A DNA stretch of 64,000 nucleotides from DASSUW01 sp963789005 (GCA_963789005.1 CAWBIZ010000004.1:62001-126000); one strand, 5' to 3'; positions 23,871 through 32,800 are shown, counted from the first letter of the stretch. The notes: a model not told the origin generated them from the sequence alone. Numbers and translations: made by a program.

Positions 23871-25256
23871 ATGCCGGACTTCGACGTGCACTTCGAGGAG
23901 TTCCTGCATCTCGCGGGTCTCGGCCACGACAAGGCCCTGATCGCGTGGGGTGGCTTCTACTTCCGGCGCGGTGATTCGCCGTACGGCGAGTGGCGGATCG
24001 TCGACGACGAGGAGCTGTCGGCGGTTGCTCCGAGCCCTCGCGGCGAGACGATCGGTGCGGGCTCGGAGCCGTTCGGGCACGCCACCGTCGAGATAATCCG
24101 GGACGGCAGCGTCGCTGCGCGCGCGGAGACCGACGAGCACAACCACGCGTGGCTCACGGGTCTCGAGCCGGACACGGAGTACCGCTATCGCGTGACCGTC
24201 GACGGCCGGCCGTGGGGCGAGGGCGAGTTGCATGACTGGAGCGTCGAGGAGGCGACGCTGGTGAAGGCCGGCGGTCGGTACGACAACCGCTTCCGGACGT
24301 TCCCGTCGATCGAGACGAACGCGCCCGTCGGCTTCGCCGTGCTCGGCGACTTCGGGGTCGGGATCGTCGACGGGCGCCTCGACGGCGCCCGCCAGCTGCT
24401 CATCGCGGGTGCGCTCGAGCGGGCGATCGACACGCACGACGTCCGGCTGGTGATCACCACCGGCGACAACATCTACCTCGGCCACCAGGACACCGCGGGC
24501 ACCGGCAACGAGGACGACGAGTGGTACTCGAGCTTCTACCAGCCCTACCGCTACGCCCTCAACCGTGTCCCGTTCTTCCCGACCGTCGGCAACCACGACG
24601 CCGGCGACAGCGAGAGCTCTGACGACCGCGACCAGCTCGCCGACAACCTCTTCCTCGACCATCGCTTCCGCAGCGAGGTCGAGACCGGCTCGGCGTCGCT
24701 CGACCCCGGCCTCTTCTATCGCTTCCAGGTGGGAGCGAACCTCGAGTTCATCTGCATCGACACGTCGATCGCCAGCGGCATGGACGTCGAGCACTACTTC
24801 GACGATCCGGCGCACTACCGCTGGCTCGAGGAGACGCTGCGCGGAGACGGCGCACGCTGGCGGATCCCGTTCTCGCACCACCCGCCGTTCTGCGCCGGCC
24901 CCGAGCACACCAACACGACGGGAATGGTGGAGCGGCTGGTGCCGCTGTTCGAGGAGACCGGCGTCCGGCTCGTGCTCAGCGGGCACGAGCACAACTTCCA
25001 GTACGCGGTCGTCAACGACATCCATTACGTGGTCAGCGGGGCGGCGGGGAAGCTGCGGCCGGAGCCGCCGCAGCACTTCGAGCAGGCCGGCACTCGGGCG
25101 TGGGCCGCGGCCGGACACTTCCTGCTCGGGCATGCCGACGAGCGGCGCGTGGTCGTCGAGCCGCTCGGCGGCATCCGCGAAGACGGGTCGTTCGAGCCGA
25201 TCGAGCTGATCGATCCCGACGGCCGCCCTTTCGAGCCTCGGATCGAAGTCCGCTAG
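23871..25256 (+). CDS. Purple-acid-phosphatase-like metallophosphoesterase
   Basis: 461 residues from ATG 23871. An N-terminal fibronectin-like domain (residues about 60-125; HAWLTGLEPDTEYRYRVTV) precedes a calcineurin-like domain with all metal motifs: VLGDFG, TTGDNIYLG, TVGNHDAGD, FSHHPPF and SGHEHNFQ. The architecture is that of purple acid phosphatases and related phosphodiesterases with a two-metal site. No signal peptide is seen, which is unusual for the group. Its stop codon overlaps the stop of the convergent Crp-type gene in a shared CTAG. Confidence 0.87.
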   Translation: MPDFDVHFEEFLHLAGLGHDKALIAWGGFYFRRGDSPYGEWRIVDDEELSAVAPSPRGETIGAGSEPFGHATVEIIRDGSVAARAETDEHNHAWLTGLEPDTEYRYRVTVDGRPWGEGELHDWSVEEATLVKAGGRYDNRFRTFPSIETNAPVGFAVLGDFGVGIVDGRLDGARQLLIAGALERAIDTHDVRLVITTGDNIYLGHQDTAGTGNEDDEWYSSFYQPYRYALNRVPFFPTVGNHDAGDSESSDDRDQLADNLFLDHRFRSEVETGSASLDPGLFYRFQVGANLEFICIDTSIASGMDVEHYFDDPAHYRWLEETLRGDGARWRIPFSHHPPFCAGPEHTNTTGMVERLVPLFEETGVRLVLSGHEHNFQYAVVNDIHYVVSGAAGKLRPEPPQHFEQAGTRAWAAAGHFLLGHADERRVVVEPLGGIREDGSFEPIELIDPDGRPFEPRIEVR

Positions 25257-25984
25257 CTGAGCGCGGCCACGAGCCGGTGATGGCGGAGGTCGGCCGGCGG
25301 GTCTCCGTGGAGGACCCAGTCGCCGTCCTCCCGCCGGCTGATCGAGCCGTCTCGCGTCAGGCCGCCGAGCGCGCTGGTGACCGACTGCCGTTGTGCGCCG
25401 ACGAGGTCGGCCAGGCGCTGGTGGCCGAGCGGCAGGGGGACGACGATGCCGTCGGTGTGGACTCGGCCCCAGCGCTCTGCGAGGTGCCAGAGCGTGAGCA
25501 GGAGGCGGTCGTCGACTCGCTGGTGGTGGGCGATCGCGAGCGCGACCGCGAGGTGGTGGGCTCGCCGCGTCCCGCGGTTGAAGAGCTCCAGGCCGAGCTC
25601 GGGCCAGGCGACGATCCTCGCCACGAAGGCGTGATCGAGGACGGCGAGGCGGGTCGGTTCGAGCGCCGTCCAGCCGACCTCCGCTTGGACGTGGGAGCCC
25701 TCGTCGTCCCAGCGCCACGGACGCATGACGTCGCCGTGGCCGACGAGCTCCACGCAGCGGCGGCCGAGCACGTTGACCGTGCGGGTGAGCAGTCCGTCGA
25801 TGACCATGAAGCCGCGATGGTGCTCTGCCGGCTCGTGAGCTGCCGCAGCATCCCACTCCCCGGGTGACAACCGATTGATGCGCGTGACCGCCTCGCGGCG
25901 CGCCTTCTCGAGCTCGCGCGGGTCGAGCAGGTCGCCGAGATCGGGGTCGGCGTCGACGATGCTGATGGTCGAGTCTCCGGCCAT
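25253..25984 (-). CDS. Crp/Fnr-type transcriptional regulator
   Basis: 243 residues. The N-terminal part fits a cyclic-nucleotide-binding-like beta-roll (FMVIDGLLTRTVNVLGRRCV, VELVGHGDVMRPW). The C-terminal winged helix has GHQRLADLVGAQRQSVTSAL. The phosphate-binding-cassette residues typical of cAMP receptors are not apparent, so the signal is unknown. ATG 25984. Overlaps the phosphoesterase tail to tail by 4 bases, without space for a terminator. Confidence 0.82.
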   Translation of the reverse strand: MAGDSTISIVDADPDLGDLLDPRELEKARREAVTRINRLSPGEWDAAAAHEPAEHHRGFMVIDGLLTRTVNVLGRRCVELVGHGDVMRPWRWDDEGSHVQAEVGWTALEPTRLAVLDHAFVARIVAWPELGLELFNRGTRRAHHLAVALAIAHHQRVDDRLLLTLWHLAERWGRVHTDGIVVPLPLGHQRLADLVGAQRQSVTSALGGLTRDGSISRREDGDWVLHGDPPADLRHHRLVAALS

Positions 25985-26121
25985 GCAGACTCCCTACCCG
26001 CCGAGGCGGCCCACCGCGCATGTCCGCGCTCGGACGTCGCCAGGCCGACGCAGCGAGTGGAAGCCGCGCCGCACCGTCCTACGGTCACCCACCAGACGCG
26101 GCAACGAGAGAGGAGCGCTGC

Positions 26122-26469
26122 ATGTTCGCGGTGGACGATGCTGATCTAGGCGACGCACCCGGCGTCGCGGTTCGGGGCGAGGTCGACATCGACGTCGTCC
26201 AAGACCTCGAGTCCGCCATCGACGCCGCGATCCGCGAGAGCGTCGGCGCGTTCATCATCGACCTCTCCGACCTCGACTTCATCGACTCCAGCGGCATCCA
26301 CGTGCTGCTCCGCGCTCGCGGGCTGCTGAGCCGCGAGGATCGCGCGCTCGCCGTGGTCTGTCCGTACGGTCCCGTGCGGCGGGCGCTCGAGCTGTCGGGT
26401 GTGTCCGACCTGTTCGTGCTCTACCGCTCGCGCGACGAGGCCGCCGCGGCGCTCGTGCCCGCCGACTGA
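26122..26469 (+). CDS. STAS-domain anti-sigma-factor antagonist
   Basis: 115 residues, ATG 26122 with AGAGGAG ahead. The pattern VAVRGEVDIDVVQDLESAI, IIDLSDLDFIDSSGIHVLLR is SpoIIAA/RsbV-like; the serine in DSSG is the expected phosphorylation site. In such systems the unphosphorylated protein binds the anti-sigma kinase and frees sigma. No anti-sigma kinase or sigma factor is encoded next to it, so its partner lies elsewhere. Confidence 0.88.
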   Translation: MFAVDDADLGDAPGVAVRGEVDIDVVQDLESAIDAAIRESVGAFIIDLSDLDFIDSSGIHVLLRARGLLSREDRALAVVCPYGPVRRALELSGVSDLFVLYRSRDEAAAALVPAD

Positions 26470-26524
26470 CCCCGCTCAGAGCGCATAGGCTCGGCGCCGT
26501 ACCTTGCTGCCGAAGGAGACGGGC

Positions 26525-27512
26525 ATGGAGTCAGTCCCACTCGAGCCGGTCGACTCGCTGACGGTCACGACGCTGGTCGACAACACGACCGACCTGCTGC
26601 TGGCGGACGAAGGGCCGGCCACGCGCTCCCCGTTCACGCTCGCCGTCCGCCCCGACCTCCCGGCGCGCTTCCTCGAGAACGGCCGGACCGGCGACGCGCT
26701 GCGGGCGGAGCACGGGTTCTCCGCTCTGGTGACGGTCGAGAAGGCCGGCCGCACCACCACGGTCCTGTTCGACGCCGGGCTCACGCCGGACGGGCTCACG
26801 GAGAACATGCGCCGCCTCGAGCTCTCGCCCGGCGACATCGACATCATCGTCCTGAGCCACGGGCATTGGGACCACACCACGGGCATGCACGGCCTCGCAG
26901 CACAGCTCGGCCGCTCGAACCTGCCCGTCCTGATCCACCCCGAGTTCTGGAGCCGTCGCAGGATCGCCCTGCCGGGCCGCGAGCCGATCGAGCTGCCCAC
27001 GACGAGCAAGGAGCGCCCTCGAAGGCGCAGGCTTCGAGATCGTCGAGCAGACCCAGCCCTCGTTCCTGCTCGACGGCTCGCTGCTCGTGACCGGCGAGGT
27101 CGATCGCACGACCGACTTCGAGCAGGGCTTCCCGGTCCACCAGGCCCACCGCGACGGCGGCTGGCAGCCCGACCCGCTGATCCTCGACGATCAGGCGCTG
27201 GTGGCGAGCGTTCGGGGCCGCGGCCTCGTCGTCCTGACCGGCTGCGGGCACTCGGGCATCGTCAACATCCTCCGCTACGTGCGGAAGCTGACTGGCGAGA
27301 ACCGCATCCACGCCGTCATCGGCGGCTTTCACCTCAGCGGGCCGTTCTTCGAGAAGGTCATCGAGCCCACGTGCGAGGCGATCGCGGCGTTCGAGCCCGA
27401 CCACCTCGTCCCCTGCCACTGCACGGGTTGGCGAGCCACGCACGCGATCGCCGCCAGGTTTCCCGACGCGTTCATCCAGAACAGCGTCGGGACGCGGTTC
27501 GCCTTCACATAG
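26525..27512 (+). pseudogene. MBL-fold hydrolase with single-base frameshift
   Basis: From ATG 26525: LTVTTLVDNTTDLLL, VLFDAGLTPDGLTENM and the metal motif IIVLSHGHWDHTTGMHGL, as in the COG1237 metallo-beta-lactamase group related to dihydropterin phosphate synthase-like enzymes. One extra G near 27011 shifts the frame. The true C-terminal half (GAGFEIVEQTQPSFLLDG, LVVLTGCGHSGIVNI, IGGFHLSGPFF, FEPDHLVPCHCTGW) is in another frame and ends at 27512. Restored length is about 328 residues. Decay or sequencing error. Confidence 0.8.
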
Positions 27513-27524
27513 ACTCGCGCTGCG

Positions 27525-27933
27525 ATGCTCCGCGCCGCCGTCTTCGCGACGGTCGTCGCCGCCCTGGTGCTCGGCGGCTGCGGTGACGATGCCTCGGACG
27601 AGCCCGGCGGGTCGCCTCCGGCCGCTACCACGACCTCCGCGCCGAGTGGCTACTACGAGGCGATGGACGCGCTGGTCACGCGACCTCGACAGGGCGGTCG
27701 CGGCCGCGATCTCGGGTGACGCGGGTGCGACGAAGCGCATCAAGGCCGTGATCAAAGACGTCCGGACACAGTTGCGGGGGTCAGGCGAGACGCCGGCCGG
27801 AAACCTGGTCCTGACCACCGCGGCGTCCGCCCGCGACTACGCTCGGAACGGAGACCGGGCGGGTCTGAAACTGATCCGCCGCATTCCGATCGTGGAGGCG
27901 CGTGACGCGCTGAGGAGCGAGGCGGCCGGATAG
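27525..27933 (+). pseudogene. Small lipoprotein with frameshift
   Basis: The N-terminus MLRAAVFATVVAALVLGGCG has a lipobox (Cys19), then a low-complexity Pro/Thr/Ser linker and GYYEAMDALVT. The frame should continue as RDLDRAVAAAISGDAGATKR, IKAVIKDVRTQLRGSGE to a TAG at 27931-27933, but a shift near 27680 stops it after 64 residues. Restored it would be about 135 residues, exported, mostly helical. Family unknown. It starts 12 bases after the hydrolase gene and may share its transcript. Confidence 0.6.
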
Positions 27934-27953
27934 CAAGCTCAGTCGCCGGCGCG

Positions 27954-28043
27954 TCAGTAGCGGCGACCGCGCGTGCGGCGGCGCGACCGGAAGAAGTCGA
28001 TCACCTGTTTGATCAGGAAGATGCGGGTGATGAGCTTGAACAT
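27954..28043 (-). CDS. 29-residue basic small protein
   Basis: The peptide starts MFKLITRIFLIKQVIDFF and ends RSRRRTRGRRY. It has an amphipathic or membrane-active helix followed by a strongly basic tail. It lies 9 bases beyond the stop of the DUF1990 gene on the same strand, which favours co-transcription. No good Shine-Dalgarno is present. I believe similar short FKLxxRIFLxxxxxDFFRSR peptides exist in this group, but this is from memory and needs a search. Confidence 0.45.
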   Translation of the reverse strand: MFKLITRIFLIKQVIDFFRSRRRTRGRRY

Positions 28044-28052
28044 GCGAGGGGT

Positions 28053-28670
28053 CTACCCGCGAGACGCCTCGGCAAGCCCTGCCGGCGATCCACGCAGCGC
28101 CTCCTCGACCAGCCGCCGCATCCGCTCGCACGTGTGGTCGTAGAAGCGCAGCTGCTCGCGCCGCCCGAAGAGGCGGAAGCCGAGGCGCACGATGGGATTC
28201 GGGTCGCGTGCGCGACGGGAGCGAGCGCGCAGGCGGAACGCCACCTCGCCCGTGTCGAGCCACTTCACCACTTCCCAGCTCATCTCGCCCTCCTCGAAGT
28301 GGCCGCGCAGCGTGCCGTAGCTCCATCCCCACACGCACACGTCGCGGCCGGCTTCCGGAACGGTGCGCTCGTAGACATCCGTGACACGGCAGCCGACACG
28401 GAACACGAGGCCGTGGAAGCGCACCGCGAGCAGCATGTCGCGCCCCTCGAGCGGCTGCTCGGGGTCGTACTGAGCCCGGACGCGCGACGGATCGGCGAAC
28501 TCGTAGCCGTGCATCAGGCGGCGCGCAAGCGCCCACGGCCCGTCCGGCACCGGGGGCCCCGGCGGCTCGGACGGCAGGGGCTGCACACGCTCGTCGTACT
28601 GCCAGCGCTCCGGGTGCTCGTGCACCTCGGTGCGGTCGAAGTTCAGCGGCAGCCGCGCAAGCCGGCTCAC
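28053..28670 (-). CDS. DUF1990 family protein
   Basis: 205 residues from GTG 28670. VFRVGCRVTDVYERTVPEAG followed by WGWSYGTLRGHFEEGEMSWE and NPIVRLGFRLFGRREQLRFY is the DUF1990 (UPF0548) signature, a SRPBCC-like small domain of unknown ligand. The GTG overlaps the TGA of the upstream gene (GTGA), so both are translated together. Soluble, basic C-terminus. No enzymatic residues can be assigned. Confidence 0.75.
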   Translation of the reverse strand: MSRLARLPLNFDRTEVHEHPERWQYDERVQPLPSEPPGPPVPDGPWALARRLMHGYEFADPSRVRAQYDPEQPLEGRDMLLAVRFHGLVFRVGCRVTDVYERTVPEAGRDVCVWGWSYGTLRGHFEEGEMSWEVVKWLDTGEVAFRLRARSRRARDPNPIVRLGFRLFGRREQLRFYDHTCERMRRLVEEALRGSPAGLAEASRG

Positions 28671-29395
28671 GGCTGGCTCCCGCGCCGCGTCTCGATCCTG
28701 ATGCAGCCCGACCGCCGCCCGCCCGAGTGCTCGACCACGCGCTCGAGGAACGAGACCCACATGTGCAGCTGGATCTCCTTCGCCATCCGCACGCGCGTGT
28801 AGAGGAGGTCCGACAGGCGGTCGGCGCTGCGCGCCCAGGACTCGATCGTGAACTCGAGGTCGTCGCGGGCGCGGAACTCGATCTGCCCGGCCTCGAGGTG
28901 GCCATTCAGCGTCGCGAGCCGGAAGGAGTCCTCGCCAGCCTCGACGACGCGCACCGGACCGTCCCAGGGCCCCGGCATCCGCACCACGTACTCGTCGCCG
29001 GCGGCGAGCGGCCCGTCGCCGTCCACCCGCTGGAAGCTTGCGAACTCGGACGGCGCGAACGCGTCGAGATCGGCTCGCAGGGCGTCCATCAGCTCGGCCG
29101 GCGAGAGCTCGGCGTCCTCGATCTGGACGCAATAGCGCCGGTGATAGAGCGGTCCGGCGCCGTCGGCCGCGGTCTGCACGTCGCTGGTGTCGAACCCGGC
29201 CGGGAGCGGCGGTGGGACGGCGTCGTCGCCGACCGTCTCGGTGCGACACATCGGCACGGTTCGCCACATGTAGCGCCATGAGGTCAGACCGATCCCCAGC
29301 GGCCAGCGGGTAGCTGTCGCCAGGCGGCGCGAGAGCGGGAGCGAGGTCGGCACCCGTCTAGGCGTACCCGCCGACACCGCCGGCCAACGCACCAT
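28667..29395 (-). CDS. Hypothetical protein paired with DUF1990
   Basis: 242 residues from ATG 29395 (MVRWPAVSAG); longer starts are possible. LPAGFDTSDVQTAADGAGPL, RRYCVQIEDAELSPAELMDA, EYVVRMPGPWDGPVRVVEAG and FTIESWARSADRLSDLLYTR suggest a SRPBCC/START-like lipid- or hydrophobic-ligand pocket, similar in theme to the downstream DUF1990 protein. Stop and start overlap (GTGA). Function unknown. Confidence 0.6.
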   Translation of the reverse strand: MVRWPAVSAGTPRRVPTSLPLSRRLATATRWPLGIGLTSWRYMWRTVPMCRTETVGDDAVPPPLPAGFDTSDVQTAADGAGPLYHRRYCVQIEDAELSPAELMDALRADLDAFAPSEFASFQRVDGDGPLAAGDEYVVRMPGPWDGPVRVVEAGEDSFRLATLNGHLEAGQIEFRARDDLEFTIESWARSADRLSDLLYTRVRMAKEIQLHMWVSFLERVVEHSGGRRSGCIRIETRRGSQP

Positions 29396-29431
29396 GCTTG
29401 CTCGGGCGTCGGTGCGGGTAACGCGGCGTGA

Positions 29432-29644
29432 GTGTTCGTCGACTTCCTGTACCGACTCGGGCTGCGTGGCTGGCTGTTCCACGTGGCCTCGCTCTCAAGC
29501 GTCGGCCTCTGCATCGGGCTCTGGATCCGCGCGAAGACCGTCGACCAGGACGAGCGGGGCAACGCGGAGCGCCGGGCGCTGTTCACCGGGCTGTGGGCGC
29601 CGACACTGTGGAGCGTCGGCTCGTCGCTCGAACAGCGCGACTGA
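29432..29644 (+). CDS. Small conserved membrane protein
   Basis: 70 residues from GTG 29432. VFVDFLYRLGLRGWLFHVAS begins a short amphipathic/transmembrane segment, followed by LCIGLWIRAKTVDQDERGNA and ALFTGLWAPTLWSVGSSLEQ. One or two membrane helices flank the polar AKTVDQDERGNAERR segment. The pattern looks like a small family found in actinobacteria, but I cannot name it. It is followed by the truncated MMPL gene. Confidence 0.55.
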   Translation: MFVDFLYRLGLRGWLFHVASLSSVGLCIGLWIRAKTVDQDERGNAERRALFTGLWAPTLWSVGSSLEQRD

Positions 29645-29671
29645 GCACACGCCCGCTAGGTTCCACTTGGC

Positions 29672-29860
29672 ATGTCGGCGCTCATCGGCTTCATGGTCGC
29701 CGTCGGGATCCTGCTCGACACGTTCGTCGTCCGGACGATCATGGTTCCCACTGCAGTGGAGCTCCTCGGCGATCGGGTCTGGTCGCCATCGACCGCCCGG
29801 GCCGGCGGCCACGCGCTGCGGGAGTGCGCCGAGCCCGACGAGGAACTCGTGCCCGCGTGA
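29672..29860 (+). pseudogene. C-terminal stub of an MMPL-family transporter
   Basis: 62 residues. ALIGFMVAVGILLDTFVVRT followed by IMVPTAVELLGDRVWSPS is the conserved last helix and GDR.WWP tail of MmpL/RND lipid exporters; the roughly 650 residues before it are absent. An ATG (29672) stands in a good position, so a short product may still be made. Its TGA overlaps the GTG of the LuxR gene (GTGA). Confidence 0.6.
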
Positions 29861-31488
29861 GCGCGGATCCGCTTGTCGCGGGCTGGGGCGAGCTGCGGCA
29901 GGCTCACTGGGAGGCGGCTCGCGCGCGCTTCCAGGCGGCTCTTGAGGCGCAGGAGACGCCCGAGGCGCTCGAGGGGTTGAGCTGGGCGGCGTGGTGGCTC
30001 GACGACGGCGACGCCGTGTTCGCTACTCGAGAACGCGCGTACCGGCTGTACCGGAGCCGAGGAGACGCGGCCGGCGCGGCCAGGATGGCGACCTGGCTGG
30101 CCGCCGACCAGCTCGACTTCTTCGGCGCCTGGGCGGTGGCGAGCGGCTGGCTGCGCCGCGCACACCGCCTGCTGGACGGGCTCGAGCCCGGCCCCGAGCA
30201 CGGCTGGCTCGCGTTCCACGAGGGCTATCTTGCCCACGCGGAGGGCGACACGGGGACGGCGACCGCGCTGGCCGAGCACGCCATCGAGCTCGGGCGGCGG
30301 TTCGCCGTCGCCGACCTCGAGATGCTCGGCCTCGCGCTGCAGGGCGCGACGCTCGTGGGCTGCGCCCGGGTGGTCGAGGGCATGCGCTGCCTGGACGAGG
30401 CAACGGCCACGGCGCTGGCGGGTGACGCCGACATCCCGATCGCGAGCGCGTGGACGTTCTGCATCATGGTCGGTGCCTGCACCGCGGTGCTGGACTTTCA
30501 GCGGGCGGCCGAGTGGTGTGATCGGGTCGCCGAGTTCGCCGAGCGCCACGGGAGCCGCTACATGCTCGCCTTCTGCCGCGCGGAGTACGGTGGGGTCGAT
30601 CTCTGGCGCGGCCGCTGGAGCGATGCCGAGGCGATGCTCGAGGCGTCGGTCGAGGACTTCTCGCGCTCACGTCCGGCGTGGGTCGGCGGCCCGCGCGTGG
30701 GGCTCGCCGAGCTGCGCCGGCGGCAGGGCCGTACCGCGGACGCCGAACGGCTGCTCGACGAGGCCGGCGCCTCGTCGAAGGCCCACCTCTGCCGTGCCCG
30801 CCTGGCGCTCGACCGGGGCAAGCCGCTGCAGGCGGCGGAGTTGCTCGAGCGGCTGCTGCGGCAGGTGCCGCCCGATCGGAGCCTGGATCGTGCGCCGGCG
30901 CTCGAGCTGCTCGTCCACGCCAGGGCGGCACACGGCGAGCTCGAGGAGGCGGGCTCGGCTGTCGCGGCTCTCCGTGACGTCCAGCAACAGGTCGGCACGG
31001 CGCCGCTCGCGGCGTCGGCGGATCTGGCCGAGGGGGTGCTCGCATGCGCCCGCGGCAAGCACGATCGCGCTCGGGCGCTGCTCGAGGACGCGGTCGATGG
31101 CTTCGAGCGCAGCGGCGCGCCGTTCGAGGCGGCGCGGGCGCGGCTCGAGCTTGCCACGTGCCTGCTGGCGCTCGGTCGCGTCGAGGCGGGCGAGCGCGAG
31201 GCGAGGGCCGCGCTCGATCGCTTGCGCGAGTTAGGGGCGGAGCTCGACGCCGCGCGGGCCCGGCGCATCCTCGCGACCGCCGCCGCGCCGCTCGGCGAGC
31301 TGACGCCGCGGGAGCGGGAGGTCCTGCGCCTGATCGCCGACGGCTTGACGAACCGGCAGATCGCGGAGCGGCTGGTCGTAAGCGAGCACACGGTGCACCG
31401 GCACGTGACGAACCTGCTGCGCAAGCTCGATCTGTCATCGCGCACGGCCGCTGCGGCCTACGCGGTGCGCTCTGATCTGCGCGCATAG
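29857..31488 (+). CDS. LuxR-type regulator with TPR-like sensor region
   Basis: 543 residues from GTG 29857. Residues 1-470 are alanine-rich helical repeats of TPR type (GELRQAHWEAARARFQAALE, GYLAHAEGDTGTATALAEHA, ELRRRQGRTADAERLLDEAG). The C-terminal LuxR/GerE domain is ELTPREREVLRLIADGLTNR, QIAERLVVSEHTVHRHVTNL. No P-loop ATPase domain is present, unlike the LAL/MalT proteins it resembles. Likely targets include itself and the methyltransferase gene 81 bases downstream. Confidence 0.85.
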   Translation: MSADPLVAGWGELRQAHWEAARARFQAALEAQETPEALEGLSWAAWWLDDGDAVFATRERAYRLYRSRGDAAGAARMATWLAADQLDFFGAWAVASGWLRRAHRLLDGLEPGPEHGWLAFHEGYLAHAEGDTGTATALAEHAIELGRRFAVADLEMLGLALQGATLVGCARVVEGMRCLDEATATALAGDADIPIASAWTFCIMVGACTAVLDFQRAAEWCDRVAEFAERHGSRYMLAFCRAEYGGVDLWRGRWSDAEAMLEASVEDFSRSRPAWVGGPRVGLAELRRRQGRTADAERLLDEAGASSKAHLCRARLALDRGKPLQAAELLERLLRQVPPDRSLDRAPALELLVHARAAHGELEEAGSAVAALRDVQQQVGTAPLAASADLAEGVLACARGKHDRARALLEDAVDGFERSGAPFEAARARLELATCLLALGRVEAGEREARAALDRLRELGAELDAARARRILATAAAPLGELTPREREVLRLIADGLTNRQIAERLVVSEHTVHRHVTNLLRKLDLSSRTAAAAYAVRSDLRA

Positions 31489-31569
31489 CCAGAACTGGCC
31501 ATTCGCGGCGGGCCGAAGATGGCCGGTCGTGGCGAAGACGCGGTGACCCGCGGCGCCTAGGTTCCGGGC

Positions 31570-32415
31570 ATGCCCAAGTCACCCATCCTGCAAGCCGCCG
31601 CGCGCGCACGGATCGAGGAGCTGGCGATCGAGCGTTCCATGTGGGCGCTCGGCGACTATCACCGGTTCGCCAAGCACACCGTCTGGGGGCTCGGGCCGGT
31701 ACTCGTCGACGCCTGTGGCATCGCCCCGGGCCAGCGGGTGCTCGACGTCGCGGCCGGCACCGGGAACGTGGCGATTCGCGCGGCCGAGGCCGGGGCGCAT
31801 GTCGTCGCGCTCGACCTCACGCCGGAGAACTTCGACGCGGGCCGCCGCGAGGCCGCCACTCGCGGGGTCGAGCTCGAGTGGCGCGAGGGTCACGCGGCCT
31901 CGCTGCCCTTCGGCGACGGCGAGTTCGACGTCGTGACGTCGTCGTTCGGCGCGATCTTCGCTCCCGAGCATCAGGCGGTCGCCGACGAGATGCTGCGGGT
32001 ATGCCGCCCGGCCGGCACGATCGGGATGATCAACTTCAGGCCCGAGGGCGAGGCTGCCGAATTCTTCGAGCTGCTCGGCCGATACGCGCCGCCTGCGCCG
32101 GGAGCTCTGCCGCCCCTCCTGTGGGGCAGCGAGCCGCACGTGCGCGAGCTGTTCGGCGACCGCCTCGCGTCGCTCGAGCTGACCCGCCAGTCCTACGTCG
32201 AGCGCAGCCCCGGCGACCCCGCCGCATACTGCGAGTTCTTCAAGGAGACGTTCGGTCCGGTGGTCGCACTCCGCGCCGGGCTCGCGGACGAGCCTGATCG
32301 GCTCGCGGCGCTCGATCGCGACTTCCTCGGCTTCGCCACGCGCTCGAATCAGGCGCCGCCGGACCGGCCGGCCGAGTACCGGTACGAGTACCTGCTGGTC
32401 GTCGGACGGCGGTAG
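31570..32415 (+). CDS. Class I SAM-dependent methyltransferase
   Basis: 281 residues. Motif I is VLDVAAGTGNVAIRAAEAGA, followed by VVALDLTPENFDAGRREAAT, then LPFGDGEFDVVTSSFGAIF and the post-motif EMLRVCRPAGTIGMINFRPE. This is the UbiE/COQ5-like small-molecule methyltransferase group. The region HRFAKHTVWGLGPVLVDACG in front is typical of a subfamily often placed beside LuxR or ArsR regulators. Substrate unknown. Same strand as the LuxR gene, 81 bases away. Confidence 0.85.
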   Translation: MPKSPILQAAARARIEELAIERSMWALGDYHRFAKHTVWGLGPVLVDACGIAPGQRVLDVAAGTGNVAIRAAEAGAHVVALDLTPENFDAGRREAATRGVELEWREGHAASLPFGDGEFDVVTSSFGAIFAPEHQAVADEMLRVCRPAGTIGMINFRPEGEAAEFFELLGRYAPPAPGALPPLLWGSEPHVRELFGDRLASLELTRQSYVERSPGDPAAYCEFFKETFGPVVALRAGLADEPDRLAALDRDFLGFATRSNQAPPDRPAEYRYEYLLVVGRR

Positions 32416-32422
32416 CGCACCG

Positions 32423-32800
32423 CTACGGCGTCCGGACTTGAACAAGGTCGGCGATCAACTGGAAGTCGGCGACGTTGTTGGTCACGAGAGGAACTCCGGC
32501 AACGTTCGCGGTCGCGGCGATGGCGAGGTCCATCGCGCGGCGGCGCGGACGGCCTCCACGTGCGGTGACCGTCGCGGCGAGGCGGCCCCATTCCCGCGCC
32601 ACGGCGGCGTCGAGCGGCAACGGGTCGAATGTGGCTTCGATGACTCCCAGCCGGAGGCCCCGCCGGGCTCGTTCGTCCGCATCGCGCGCAACCAACACGC
32701 CGAAGTGCAGCTCGGCCAGCGAGGCGACGCTGATAGCGCCCTCCAGATCGCCGGGGGACTGCACGCCGATCAGCACCGATGTATCGAGGAGCGCTCGCAC
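32423..32800 (-). CDS. vapC: PIN-domain ribonuclease toxin VapC
   Basis: 125 residues from GTG 32800. The PIN fold starts RALLDTSVLIGVQSPG (first Asp), has SLAELHFGV (Glu), DLAIAATANVAGVPLVTNN (Asp) and VADFQLI at the end. These acidic residues bind Mg for single-strand RNA cleavage. The GTG shares its G with the TAG of the antitoxin gene (TAGTG), so production depends on antitoxin translation. Confidence 0.9.
   Translation of the reverse strand: MRALLDTSVLIGVQSPGDLEGAISVASLAELHFGVLVARDADERARRGLRLGVIEATFDPLPLDAAVAREWGRLAATVTARGGRPRRRAMDLAIAATANVAGVPLVTNNVADFQLIADLVQVRTP

Noticed and set aside
31489..31569. Direct repeats TGGCCATTCGCGG / TGGCCGGTCGTGG before the methyltransferase
   Set aside because: Similarity is imperfect and the half-site does not match a known LuxR box; it may be chance in GC-rich sequence.
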